From Providencia manganoxydans (lineage in GTDB: Bacteria; Pseudomonadota; Gammaproteobacteria; Enterobacterales; Enterobacteriaceae), in NCBI RefSeq assembly GCF_016618195.1, contig NZ_CP067099.1:186001-250000 (forward strand): DNA of 64,000 nt, read 5' to 3'. Under the pieces are notes generated by a model that worked only from the letters and a program-made list of their open reading frames with translations, made no database searches and was not told where the DNA came from. A program made the translations under genes and the position numbers. Within the stretch, counting starts at the first letter, position 1. Each line of letters opens with the position of its first letter. Of this stretch, positions 1 to 10,700 are shown one piece after another.

Positions 1-463
1 AATATTTATCCTTTAATGCGTCATGTGCGCGGGCAATATTGCGTGTTTCTGCCAACATCATACCAACCGTAAATTCCGCTACGCTGCGTGCATTACGCCC
101 TGGTGTATTCATCACTTTAATGCCTTTGCTTTCAGCATATTCTTTATTGATGTTTTCGATGCCGCCACGCAATACACCGATGTATTTTAGCTTCGGTAAT
201 TTGTCGATCACCGCTTTATTCACCGGAGCGAATTGCGTGATCACTAACTCAACATCTTGTAAATCCGTATATAAATCTGCTGGTAACGTCACCGCTTCGG
301 CACCGTGTTGTTCAACTTGCAAGTTGTCTTCTTGCAGTTTTTCAATAGAAGGGTGTGCCCACTGACGAACGATAACGTCATAGCCTTGTTGGCGTAGCTT
401 TTCTAGCCCAGCCTCCATGGTTGGTTTATCAATAAATAGATCTGCAATTGCCAGACATTTCAT
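1..463 (-). CDS. 2-hydroxyacid dehydrogenase, N-terminal part (runs off window)
   Basis: The first 154 codons are present and the 3' part lies beyond the window edge. The protein begins MKCLAIADLFIDKP and contains YIGVLRGGIENINKE and NTPGRNARSVAEFTVGMML, the substrate-domain features of the D-isomer-specific 2-hydroxyacid dehydrogenase family (SerA/YcdW-like; GRNARSVAEF precedes the NAD-binding domain). It probably reduces a 2-keto acid or oxidises a 2-hydroxyacid with NAD(H). The catalytic Arg/Glu/His region is outside the window. The ATG at 463 follows GGAGAAC at good spacing. It is the last visible gene of the operon that starts at 4359 and lies 34 bp after the dehydrogenase gene. Substrate unknown. 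Confidence 0.85.
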   Translation of the reverse strand, partial: MKCLAIADLFIDKPTMEAGLEKLRQQGYDVIVRQWAHPSIEKLQEDNLQVEQHGAEAVTLPADLYTDLQDVELVITQFAPVNKAVIDKLPKLKYIGVLRGGIENINKEYAESKGIKVMNTPGRNARSVAEFTVGMMLAETRNIARAHDALKDKY

Positions 464-497
464 GTTGTTCTCCAAAATTTTTTGTTGCCCTATGGGC

Positions 498-1259
498 TTA
501 GCGCATTAACATCCCACCAGTCACATCAATCGTTGCTCCCGTCATATAACTGGCTTTTTCTGAAACTAAAAATACGCCGATATCGGCAATTTCAGTCGGT
601 GAAGCGACACGCCCGACTGGAATTCGATTGAGATAATATTGTGGGTCTTTTTCTAGGTTGCCGCGGATCATTTCAGTATCCATAATGCCAACCGCAATGT
701 TATTAACATTAATACCTTGCTTGGCAACCTCACGCGCTAGTGAGATTGAAAAGGCCACTAAACCTGCCTTACTCGCAGCATAGTGTGAGTGGCCAGTTGT
801 TGAACCATGAAACGCAGCTTGTGAGGTAATGTTTAGCACTGAACCAGTTATTTGTTTACTTGAGCATTGATTAATAAATAATTGGCTTAAATGGAAAACA
901 GATTTTAGGTTGATATTCATCACGTTATCCCATTCTTGCAGGGTGATATCTGCGACCATACCTGTTGGCCAAATACCTGCATTATTAATCAGGATATCGA
1001 ACTGATTGAAATGAGTAAGCCCCTGTTCAAACAGCGCATCAATCTCTTGGCTGTTCCCTAAATTGGTTTGGATAGCGACGACATGAGCCCCATCTAAACC
1101 ATTAAGCTCCTCAACTAACGCCAATGCCGCTTCTGGGTGGCTGCGATAGGTAAAACAGACGTTAACGCCCTCTTTTACCAGCGATCGCACCAATTCACGT
1201 CCGAGGCCTGTGGCACCGCCTGTTACCAGCGCATTTTTACGTTGCAAATTGAGTTCCAT
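498..1259 (-). CDS. Short-chain dehydrogenase/reductase (FabG-like)
   Basis: A 253-residue classical SDR. The N-terminus has the cofactor motif TGGATGLG (TGxxxGxG), then NNAG, and the catalytic pattern Ser (NITSQAAFHG), YAASK (Tyr-x-x-x-Lys) and a C-terminal TGATIDVTGG typical of FabG-like oxidoreductases. It probably interconverts a hydroxyl and a ketone on a sugar or polyol intermediate with NAD(P)H. I chose the ATG at 1259 because AAGGAG lies about 10 nt upstream; a TTG two codons earlier is too close to that site. It sits 18 bp behind the sugar kinase in the same operon, which suggests it prepares or processes the kinase substrate. Substrate not deducible. Confidence 0.9.
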   Translation of the reverse strand: MELNLQRKNALVTGGATGLGRELVRSLVKEGVNVCFTYRSHPEAALALVEELNGLDGAHVVAIQTNLGNSQEIDALFEQGLTHFNQFDILINNAGIWPTGMVADITLQEWDNVMNINLKSVFHLSQLFINQCSSKQITGSVLNITSQAAFHGSTTGHSHYAASKAGLVAFSISLAREVAKQGINVNNIAVGIMDTEMIRGNLEKDPQYYLNRIPVGRVASPTEIADIGVFLVSEKASYMTGATIDVTGGMLMR

Positions 1260-1277
1260 GGTCAACTAACTCCTTAA

Positions 1278-2819
1278 TTAAGCATCAATAGTTTGCTGGT
1301 GGTTATGTGATTTCCACGTTGGCTGCATATCATCTAACATGCGTTTGTACATGGCGTATTTCTTGGCATAGACAGCTTGTTTATCCGTTTGTGGGTGGAT
1401 CACTTCAGAGACTTTGACCATTGCATCACAGGCTGCAAATACATCTGGGAAGTAGCCTTCCATCACTGCTGCCGTCATGGCTGCACCAAGGGTGCCGTGC
1501 TCTTTCACATCCACAATTTCCAATTGGCTTTGGAAGATATCGGCAAAAATTTGTAGCCAAACAGGTGAGTGGGTAATACCACCTGCGATACGGATGACAT
1601 TGCTCAGCTGTGGGTTAATACGACGTAACCGCTCGACGTGATAAAGGTGGCTAAATGCAACACCTTCATAGATGGCTCGTAGAAAATGGGCGCGCTGGTG
1701 GAAACTGGTGACTCCAACAAAACCAGCGGTGGCATCTGGAATGGTGTTAGAGCCAAATACAAATGGGAAAAACATCAGCTGGCTTTCATCTGGCGTCGTG
1801 GAAGCCACTAGTTGATTGCACAGGTCATATACCGAACTACCTTTTGCTTCTTCAAGCTGTTTATCTGCCGCCATAAATTGCGTGATAAACCATTCTAAGT
1901 TGCTGGCAGAGGTTGGGCTGGCTTCAGTAATTTGCCAACGGTTTTCCATCGGGTAAATCGAGGTCATAAATAAATCTTTATCAACCACGGGTTTGTCGGT
2001 GACATATTCGTTGATGCTCCATGTCCCCGCTACAATCGCTAATTTATTGGTTTGGTTGATACCTGAAGCTAATGAAGAAGCGGAAATATCAAAGATGCCA
2101 CCTGAAACCGGTGTGCCTGCTTTAAGGCCAGTTAGCGCAGCAATTTCTTCTGTGATCCGGCCGCAACAATCAGTGGATAACTTGATCGGCGGTAATTTGT
2201 CTTTCCACGATAGTCCGCCCCAAAAAGCGAGTAACTCATCGTCATAGCAGCGATCACGCACGTTAATCAAGTTAGTACCTGAAATATCGGTCAGCTCTTG
2301 TGTGGCTTCGCCGGTCAGGTAAAAACGGATCAGGTCTTTCACCATAAAGATGTAACGTGCTTTTTCCAGTGATTCAGGTTCGTTATCTTGCAGCCAAGCG
2401 AGTAGGGCAACAGGTTGACCAGCCCAAATCGATTGCATGGTTTTAGGCAGAATTTCGCTTTCAAATTTAGGTGATTGATACCAATTTTCAACATATTTTT
2501 TGGCACGGTTATCTGTTGAGATAATGCCATTACGAGTGGGCTTTCCTTTTTCATCAACCAGATAGAGACCATTACCATGACCAGTTACTGAGATACCAAT
2601 AATCTCAGCGGCATCAATGGTTGATTTTTTGAGGACCTCTTTGATTACCAGTACATTAGACTGCCAGAGTTCCTCAATATCCCTTTCAGTAAAAAAGGGT
2701 TTTGGGGTGATCATGCGAGTGGTGTTGGACGCAATAGACAGCACTTGGCCTTCGAGGTCATAGATAGCAGCTTTGGTCACAGTGCCGCCATTGTCGATAC
2801 CTAGTATATATTTTTTCAT
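1278..2819 (-). CDS. FGGY-family carbohydrate kinase
   Basis: A 513-residue kinase of the usual FGGY length (about 480-530). The N-terminal phosphate loop is LGIDNGGTVTKAAIYD, the middle has ISVTGHGNGLYLVD, and the C-terminal ATPase signature region contains RIAGGITHSPVWLQIFADIF and GTLGAAMTAAVMEGYF. The family phosphorylates xylulose, ribulose, glycerol, erythritol and similar substrates; overall it looks closest to the L-xylulokinase/YgcE-type branch, but this is not proven. The ATG has GAGGAAT upstream. It follows the GlpP-type gene by about 170 bp of leader-like DNA containing a hairpin. In the pathway it would make the sugar phosphate cleaved by the operon's aldolase. Confidence 0.9.
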   Translation of the reverse strand: MKKYILGIDNGGTVTKAAIYDLEGQVLSIASNTTRMITPKPFFTERDIEELWQSNVLVIKEVLKKSTIDAAEIIGISVTGHGNGLYLVDEKGKPTRNGIISTDNRAKKYVENWYQSPKFESEILPKTMQSIWAGQPVALLAWLQDNEPESLEKARYIFMVKDLIRFYLTGEATQELTDISGTNLINVRDRCYDDELLAFWGGLSWKDKLPPIKLSTDCCGRITEEIAALTGLKAGTPVSGGIFDISASSLASGINQTNKLAIVAGTWSINEYVTDKPVVDKDLFMTSIYPMENRWQITEASPTSASNLEWFITQFMAADKQLEEAKGSSVYDLCNQLVASTTPDESQLMFFPFVFGSNTIPDATAGFVGVTSFHQRAHFLRAIYEGVAFSHLYHVERLRRINPQLSNVIRIAGGITHSPVWLQIFADIFQSQLEIVDVKEHGTLGAAMTAAVMEGYFPDVFAACDAMVKVSEVIHPQTDKQAVYAKKYAMYKRMLDDMQPTWKSHNHQQTIDA

Positions 2820-2944
2820 GGTATTCCTCTAACCCTTCATATTTCGCACCACAGTGTTATTAGCTGAGTCTATGCTCCTCGGGAGAGCCTCATTTGTGCC
2901 TAGCTGTAGTACGAACTATTTTAGGTTTATCATTATTTTAATTA

Positions 2945-2985
2945 TTTGAGTTGTAATGGTGTTGGCGTAGGGTTTACAACTCAAA
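2945..2985 (-). promoter_or_regulatory. Intercistronic hairpin ahead of the sugar kinase gene
   Basis: A perfect 12-bp inverted repeat (TTTGAGTTGTAA / TTACAACTCAAA) with a 17-nt loop lies directly after the stop of the GlpP-type gene. No run of U follows, so it is not a good intrinsic terminator. It may be an mRNA processing or stability element or a binding site for the regulator encoded just upstream. The role is inferred. Confidence 0.5.
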
Positions 2986-2991
2986 TTTTAA

Positions 2992-3549
2992 CTACCACAA
3001 TGTATGTTCACTTGTGGTAATTCCGTTAAAGCCGGTATAAAAAATCTTATCAACTAAGTATTTTCGCTTAACGAAGCCACCCGCAATAAATTGCGTATTA
3101 GCTTGGTTAAAGCTGCGTTTTAATAAATCAAAACAGGTACAAGCATATTCAGCGGGTAATAATTCAATCGCATCGACATCCACAGAATAATTTTTGACCA
3201 TATTACTGGCTTGTTCTAGTGAACGTGAATCAACGAGTAACACGCGAAATATGGTTTCTAATCCTTCTTTTTTGGCGTAACGTAGAGCAGTAAAATTTGA
3301 TGAAATAACACCATCCACCTTATAAAAATTTTTTAATACGGTGACACCAGCTTGGTCAGGTTTAAATCCACCTAATAATTCCAAATGGACTAACACCTTT
3401 TTACCCACTTTGTGGCATTTACCAATCATCGACTGTAAATTACCGATATCGGCATCCGGCAATAAAATATATTCAGAGCGGCTAGCTAGCGCACGCTCGA
3501 AATATTTATAGTTACGGACTGATGGGATGATGGTGTTATTTAAGTTCAT
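2992..3549 (-). CDS. GlpP-family antiterminator homologue
   Basis: A 185-residue protein. It follows the pattern of glycerol-3-phosphate-responsive antiterminators of Gram-positive bacteria: an N-terminal IIPSVRNYKYFERAL, then KVLVHLELLGGFKPD, DGVISSN, LLVDSRSLEQ, DAIELLPAE, FIAGGFVKRK and a terminal ITTSEHTLW. In Bacillus, GlpP with a phosphorylated ligand prevents termination in leader RNA. Here it is the second gene of a sugar operon whose leader has a strong terminator, so an autoregulatory antitermination role is an attractive inference. I prefer the ATG at 3549 (GGAAA eight nt upstream) to a TTG five codons earlier that abuts the aldolase stop. The ligand is probably the operon's sugar phosphate. 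Confidence 0.8.
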   Translation of the reverse strand: MNLNNTIIPSVRNYKYFERALASRSEYILLPDADIGNLQSMIGKCHKVGKKVLVHLELLGGFKPDQAGVTVLKNFYKVDGVISSNFTALRYAKKEGLETIFRVLLVDSRSLEQASNMVKNYSVDVDAIELLPAEYACTCFDLLKRSFNQANTQFIAGGFVKRKYLVDKIFYTGFNGITTSEHTLW

Positions 3550-3564
3550 GCTATCAATTTCCAA

Positions 3565-4359
3565 TTAGTTTTTATTTTGATACAGCGCAAATGCCTCTTC
3601 AGGTGATGCGCCTAGATGGATAATGGCGTTAAGGCCAACTACCATCGCGACAGGGTTCGGGTCTTGTGTGATGTTACGGCCAACAGCAACGCCTTTGGCT
3701 CCCATCTTCATACAGTGTTCAACAAATTTGAAGTAACTCAGTGTATCGGTTTTTGGCCCGCCGAGTGCTAATACAGGTACCATTGATGCTTCAACAATCA
3801 AATAGTCATCAGGTGTGCCAGAGAAACGGGTTTTGATAATATCCGCACCCAATTCAACTGCAATACGTGCAGAATCAGCAATCACTTTGGCTTCATTGGA
3901 TTCAGGGCTAGTCACTGCATAACCATATGGCAGTGATTCAACGATAAATGGCATATTCCATTTTTCAGCCTCTTTGACCAGTCTTGCAGTCATGGCATGG
4001 GTTTTCTCTTCATTAAATGCGCCAGGGAAAGTCATGCACACCATACCGTCAGCATCCATTCTTAGTGCTTCTTCGGCGCCGAATACTTGCTGAGTATCAG
4101 GCACGCTGTTGTCATAAACATTTACCGTGGAATCAACGCGTAATACGATGGAAACATCATTAAAGGCGTCTGCATAGTTTCTTGCCATACCATAAGTAAT
4201 TAAGGCACAATCTAAACCGTTAGCGGCCAGTTCAGGCATTTTTTTGATGGTATTATCAATGCCTGCGGTTTTGGTGGAGAAAAAATAACCGTCGAGTGCC
4301 AGTGTGACGGATTTACCATCTTTTGCAAAAATTTTGGATAAACGGCGTTGTTTAGACAT
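3565..4359 (-). CDS. Class I aldolase, LsrF/DeoC/LacD-like
   Basis: A 264-residue TIM-barrel aldolase. Motifs include LALDGYF near residue 20, the Schiff-base context GADIIKTRFSG with Lys about 176, ALGGPKTD (phosphate binding) and GAKGVAVGRNITQ at the C-terminus. These match the class I fructose-bisphosphate, tagatose-bisphosphate and LsrF thiolase/aldolase superfamily. It should cleave a phosphorylated keto-sugar, probably the product of the FGGY kinase downstream. AAGGA lies 6 nt before the ATG at 4359. It is the first gene of the operon, with an intrinsic terminator immediately upstream in its leader. The exact substrate is unknown; LsrF itself is only the nearest familiar name. Confidence 0.85.
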   Translation of the reverse strand: MSKQRRLSKIFAKDGKSVTLALDGYFFSTKTAGIDNTIKKMPELAANGLDCALITYGMARNYADAFNDVSIVLRVDSTVNVYDNSVPDTQQVFGAEEALRMDADGMVCMTFPGAFNEEKTHAMTARLVKEAEKWNMPFIVESLPYGYAVTSPESNEAKVIADSARIAVELGADIIKTRFSGTPDDYLIVEASMVPVLALGGPKTDTLSYFKFVEHCMKMGAKGVAVGRNITQDPNPVAMVVGLNAIIHLGASPEEAFALYQNKN

Positions 4360-4384
4360 AGTATTTCCTTTTAAAAAAATAAAA

Positions 4385-4421
4385 AAAGCCCTCAGAGACC
4401 GTTTTGATCTCTGAGGGCTTT
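4385..4421 (-). terminator. Leader terminator (putative attenuator) upstream of the aldolase operon
   Basis: Read on the minus strand, the stem GCCCTCAGAGA / TCTCTGAGGGC is extended by A-T pairs, has a 9-nt loop and is followed by a tract of seven U, an A and more U. It ends about 10 nt before the ribosome-binding site of the aldolase at 4359, so it lies inside the mRNA leader. Readthrough is needed for expression, which suits the GlpP-type antiterminator encoded by the next gene. Confidence 0.8.
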
Positions 4422-4438
4422 CAGTTCACTGACCCTAT

Positions 4439-4472
4439 GGTTTATCGTTTTCTATTAAGAAAATGATAAACC
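4439..4472 (-). promoter_or_regulatory. Upstream leader hairpin, possible antiterminator or operator
   Basis: A 14-bp inverted repeat with a 6-nt loop (GGTTTATCGTTTTC / GAAAATGATAAACC, one mismatch that is G-U in RNA) lies 17 bp upstream of the leader terminator. Part of it, AATGATAAACCTAA at 4462-4475, recurs exactly on the opposite strand at 2921-2934, ahead of the kinase gene. It could be a protein-binding site on RNA or DNA; the role is inferred. Confidence 0.45.
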
Positions 4473-4694
4473 TAATTTGTATTTGTCTACTTTTACTTAT
4501 AGGTCATTTTCTGATTGTTTGATTTTAATCGAAAAATTAATCTATAAGTGAGTTTATTAAAGTTAGCTGGTTTAGAAATTAACTAATTTTAATAAACTGG
4601 GTATGCTTATTATCTCTATCATACCCAAGTTTGGGTTGTCTAATGAATGTTGCAAAATTGTGATAAGGGTCGCGTTAAATGTTTACTATAAGAA

Positions 4695-4724
4695 ATAAGT
4701 AGGGAATTAATATTCCCTACTTAT
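4695..4724 (-). terminator. Putative terminator after the invasin gene
   Basis: A perfect 13-bp stem (ATAAGTAGGGAAT / ATTCCCTACTTAT) with a 4-nt loop starts 14 nt beyond the invasin stop codon. The downstream minus-strand sequence begins TTCTTAT, so the U tract is weak. A second, imperfect hairpin with arms GGTATG / CATACC follows at about 4598-4632. Confidence 0.6.
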
Positions 4725-4738
4725 GAAGTGATTTTAAA

Positions 4739-7700
4739 TTATGGATCTCCGCTCCAACTAAAGTCAAACTCCTTATGAGTCGTGGTACCTAAGAAGTCTA
4801 GTGTAGTATCAACTTTTCCTTTACCTTTATGGCTAGTCCAACAATCATTTTTAATTTCATAAGCTTTATATTTTTTAAGTTCACTCCATGCATATTGATA
4901 TTTATTATTAGCGTCAGGTTGCTCTATTTTAGGGTAATGAATATCATTTGAGCGAGAAGAAGAGCCACTATATTTACTACTATATATAGTACTTTCAACA
5001 GAAATATCCTGTAATAGTGATTTACCTTTATGATTGTAGCTGATTTCTATCACAGGGAAAATAATAGCATAACGCTGATTCTCAAAGTGATTACTCTTAC
5101 ATCTACTTTCTTCTGGAAAACCTACGACACCTTGATTAAAATATCCAGTGACTGTTGTTGTTTTTATTGTTCCTATATCCGCGGGTGCAGTTCCCAGAAT
5201 AGGTACAATTGAAACTTCCTTTCTAGGTATATTAAAATCAGTATCACTTTCTGCAATGAATTCAATGTTAAGTTTTTTATTTATATATTCTTTATTTGGT
5301 GAGAACTCTGTTACTATATTACCTGTGAATTTATCATAGGTTTGTGAGTATTTTGTAGAACCATCTACTTTAAAGTTAATAATAACTTTTTTAGCTTTGT
5401 CGAATTCAGAATTACTTTTGCTACTCCATGAAACTTTAACTTTATCATCAGTATAAACAGGTGCCCATTTATCAGCATGAGTTACGTTATCACCGTTGTT
5501 GCCGTAATCGATACTATTAATTGTAACATTAGGTTTGGTATAAATTTTTGCGGTATATGAGTGACTACTTTCCTCAAAATAATCATTCGAGTTAACCTTC
5601 ATAGTTAAACTTGCTTGACCCGCTTGCAAACGTTCAATAGAACCATTTGGTTTTAATTTAATTGCACTTTCATTACCTGAAGTCCAAACAATATCGGCAT
5701 AATTAGGAATTTTTTGTGTTGTCTTTTGTAAATTAAATGTATGAATATTATCTGTCATTTTCTCAATGCTATTTGAGAAGGCAACAGTAAAACGGCTTTT
5801 CCCTAGTTGATAGAAAATTTGTTGTTTAGCGGCTTTAAATTGCTCCGTTTCTTCTGATTCAACTGTAATTGTTGCAGTTTTTGAGTTTGGTTTCTTCTGA
5901 GTAATCACACCATTATTTTTATCTATAGTTGCAATATTGGTATTATCAATTGAAAAGGTTATGGCTGGTTTAGCGCTATTAGTATCTGGGTTGTTAAAGA
6001 CGGCTCGGGCTACTGTGCCTCTGCTATCACCCCATGTTTCATTAATTACCCTATTAGGTATTTGTAACTGAGGATCGGCTTTATCAATATTTAATTCATA
6101 GCTTGCTTGCGCTGAATTATAGACTCCGTTACCTTGAATGCGTGCCGTAATTTTGACATTACCCGCTTTCAGTAATTTAACGGCACCGTCACTATTAACC
6201 GTTGCGATACTCGTATTACTACTTTCCCATGTCGCTATCGCGCCAGTTGGCAAACCTTTTAATATTTGGCCTCTATCTACGGTTGATGAATAAACTAAGC
6301 TTCTTTGTGTATTATCAAAACGCAGTACTGGATTAGCAGCCCCTGATTTTACCATTAAGGTTTTGCTTAATGGTTTGCCATTCACTTTTGCCGTGAGTGT
6401 ATAAATACCTTGTTTATTTGAAGTTGCGGTTGTTTGGTAACTACCATCGTTATTATCAATGAGTGGTGAACCAATCATAAAATTCGGGCTATTGCTCTCA
6501 ATAGTGACTTTGCCCCCTATGATAGGGTTATTAAAATCATCAACAGCCTTTACGGTGAGTGTCATTATTTCTGTACTATCAGCGCCGATCTCTTTTTTAT
6601 CGCTGGTTAAGATGGAGTTTGTTGCATTCATATCACCTTGTATTACAGTCACTTTATTGGCTGTTAGTGAATTTCCTTTTGTGAGTGTGGCGGTCATCAC
6701 CAATTCACCAATCGTATTACTGGTGACCGTAACCTCTGCAACACCCGATGCATTCGTCGTGGTGGCGAAATCATATTTTTCGACTTTACCATCGATATGC
6801 CAAGAAACGGTGACATAAGGCAAAATATTGTCAAATTGATCAACTACTGTGGCGGAATAGGTCACGCCAGTCTTATCTCCCGCTTTTAGTATAGTGTTAT
6901 TTGGCTCAACTTTACTGATTTTCCAGCTGTTCGGATCCCCTTTGACGGTAATATTTTCCTTCTCTACCAGCGCATTGCCTAAAACGTTAACAGAGATTTC
7001 AGCGGTAGTGAGTTTGTTCGATGTTACCTTCATTTCATAAATGCCAGTAGATTTTGCTGCTGCCGGCGTGATCAAAATGTTGGGGTGAGTACTATTTACG
7101 TGAATATCACTAGCTAAGTTATTCAGTAAGTTGCCATATTTATCTTTAAGCGTCACCGTTAATAGGGTTTCTTCACCTGCATTAATGGTCGATTTTGCTA
7201 ATCTTACGGTTGATTTTGTTGTATCAATTTCCGCTTGAGTAAAGCTCACTACAGGAGCATCTTTGCGATAACCTGCATTAGAACCTAGTTTAATAACGAC
7301 GTTGGCATCACCTACATTTGAACGAACCACGCTGATATGGCTCTTGCCATTTGCGTCAGTCAGTGTTTGGTTATTTGATAGATGAGTACCATCATTAGCA
7401 CTCCAAAAAATCACTTCACCCGCTTTTAATGGGTTGCCATACTTATCTTCTAATTCAAGTGAGTAAGTGACGTCTTTTCCAGCCACAGCGGATGTAGAGC
7501 TCACCTTGATTTGCCCTTTCACTTGCGCTGTTTTGCTGTCAGGCTGGATAGTTAACGTAGGTTCTTCATTGATTTTACGACCATCAATTTGAATGCTTAA
7601 TTGAGTCGTTTTGGCGGCAGTTGCACTCAACTTCGCTTCATATGTGCCAAGTTTGGTTTCTTTAAATGCAGATTTAATGGTAATCAATCCAGCGGGAACA

Positions 7701-10700
7701 GAAGGTTGGATCTTTCTTGCTAGATTAGTTAATGGATTACCTTGCTCATCTTTTGCTTCTACCGTTAATAGGGTTTCTCCTGAACCTGCATTGATCATGC
7801 TCGCTGAGAGAGTGGCGGTTGATTTTTTAGCTGAAACTGTCCCAGCAGTAAACTCTAGACTACTAATCGTTTGTTTTGAACCGCCTATTTGAGCTGTTAC
7901 TATTGCTTTGCCTGCTTCAGTACTGGTTAATATGATCTCTGCTTCACCGTTACGATCGGCTTTGCTGGTTGGTGAAGAAAGTTTACCTAGCGTTGTATTC
8001 CAGCCAATGATGGCATCTTGTACGGGATTCGTGGCAGTATCTTTTATTTTCACAACAACTTTGATTTTCGCGCTACCGTTTGCAGCCGCAGTATTACTGC
8101 CATCGATATTGATGGACTCAATCATTGCAGTTGATATATCTGCGATAGCACCTATTTTTTCTTGTTTAGTAATGCCATTAATCGTCGCAGAGATAGGGTG
8201 AATACCGGCCTTATTGCTGGTAACTTCCGCTTGATAAACTCCACTAGAGCCTATTTCACCTTTATCTTTAATGGAGACTTCGCTATTCGACCGTGACCAT
8301 TTGATAGTTTGACCCGTTACAGGGTTGCCCCACATATCTTTCAATGTGAGTCGTGCCATCGATATATTTAAGCCATTCGCTAAAATGCTATCCTGAGACA
8401 TTTGCAGTGAACTGTTGGTGTCATTGGCGGCTCCAGCAGTAAAGGTCACCTCTTCTTTGGATGATGCCTTATTCAGTAAACTAGCGGTAACTCCCGTTTT
8501 TCCCGCTTTAGTGCCATATAAGGTAACTGACGTTTCTCCCTGAGCATTGGTTTGGGTAGTATCATTGTCAAATTGATTAAAATCGGTCGACCAGATAACA
8601 GGGATGCCTTCTAATAGATGGCCTTTTGCATCTTTCACGATAGCTTTGAGTTTAATACCGCTCGTAACACCTAAATTACTGGCTGGTATTTTTGCTGACA
8701 CCGGTTGTAGCTTGATGGTGGCTGTTTTGATATCTGCAATTGATGTAATTGTGCTTGTAATCGCTGTTTTGTGATTAATATTCGCTGTAATAGTTATTTT
8801 GTCAGCAATATTATTTGTAGTGAGGTCACTTTTAACATAGCCATCTTTATCGGATGTTACTGTTTGAGGAAACATTTTAGCTTTATTATTGGCGCTGAAA
8901 TTGACATCAATACCGTTAACTGGGTTACCGTTCTGGTCAGTGACTCGGGTTTTTATGGCAACTTTTTCTGTACCATTAGCGATTATTGTTGTCGGTAAAG
9001 TATCAAATGGTGCAAGTTGAGCCGTTGTTTTATCGGCAATAAACGTCACAGGGTTCGCAGGTGTTTTTTTGCCTGTCACACTCGCTGAAACAATAATGTC
9101 TGCGGCTTTAAAGCTTTTGACTGCCGTGGTTGCAATCCCTTGTTTATCCGTCTTTGTGACGGTATTAGTCATTCGAACATCTCGTTCATTGTGATCTGAA
9201 GACCAGTTTATAATGGCATTTTCAATAGGGTTTCCGTGTGTGTCTTTTACATAGGCTTCAAAGGTAATTGCTGCATTACCATCAGCGACAGCATGATTGT
9301 TTTTAGCTTGAAGTTTGGTGATTTTCGGGCTAGTCATATCGGCTAAGAATGCGGTGACCTGATCAACCGTATTACCGTTAACGTTAGCGGAAACAGTGAT
9401 TATTTCTGCTTTTGTATTCGTTAATTTAACCGTGGCGGTACCATTCTTTTCTGTTTGAGCGATAGTCGATTTATCTGTTTTGCTTCCAACAAATTGACCA
9501 CTTCCTGTTGTGGTGAACAGAACATTAACCTTAGGAACAATATTGCCATGTGCATCACTCACCGTTGCGGTGATAGTTTTTTGTGATTTTCCATCCGCAA
9601 TCACATTAGGCGGGGTGATTTTCAGATTCGCCGTATCAATTTTTGCTGTTGATTTATCAACAGAGAACGTGACGGTTAGCGATTGATCTGTTGCATTAGC
9701 TGTTTTTGCCGTAAGTTTAATGTCGCCAGCAAACGTACTGGTAACAAGTAAGACTGTTTTCCCTTGGTTATCGGTTTTGGTTTGTGAGTCGAATGTCACT
9801 CCACTGGCTGGATCAGCAAGCCACGTGACTGCTGTATTAGGTAATGGGTTATGATTACTATCTGTTAATATTGCCATGACCTCAATAGGTTGCTTACCAT
9901 TTGCAACCGCGAGTGTTGGTGAGGTGACTTTTAACTTGATCCGCGCAGATGTTGTATCGCTGGTAAAAAGGGTTTTTTGGGTATATGTCTTGCCATTCAC
10001 AGTGACAGTAATATCTGCTAAGCCTGCTATTTTGCTAGTTAGTGTCGTCTGAGCAATCCCGTTATTATTGGTGATAAGCGCATTATCAACGGGTTTACCA
10101 TTCGCAAATTGGCCATTATTGGTTTTTAGCTGAACGGAGACATTAGGGACTGCATTATTATGCGCATCGGTCACTTTAATGGTGATTTTTTTCGTTGTTG
10201 TTCCATCTGCTACTGATTTGTCAGGGGCTATTGTGACTCCCTCTTTGATAGCGACTTTAGCGGTTGTGCTATCTGCGGTGAAGTTCATTGCCACGGTTTT
10301 AGGCGCTGCATTACCATAATGAATACTTAAAACGGCTTCGCCTGCGGTGGTGCTAGTTATAGGAACTGAAATTTCACCTTGCTCATTGGTTTCTTGTTGG
10401 CTAGGAACTTTTGCTTTATTGGTCGCCGTAAATTTAACAGGATGACCAATAAGTAAGTGATTTTGAGCATCTTTAAGGACGAGTATCACATGATTTTCAT
10501 CCTTACCATTGGCAACTGAATTATTTTTACTCACAGTAATTTGTGTCAAATGCGGCGTTTGGCTATCCGCCGTTAAAGTGACATCAATAGGGGTTAACAG
10601 TGTATTACGTACCACTGGGGTTAAGGTGACTTGCTCAGGATTTTTGCCCGCAGTAACCATGACACTATATTTCCCTGATTCGATACGCGTAACTTCAGAT

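Noticed and set aside
39..365. Plus-strand frame of 108 residues at the left edge
   Set aside because: It is antisense to the clear 2-hydroxyacid dehydrogenase on the minus strand.
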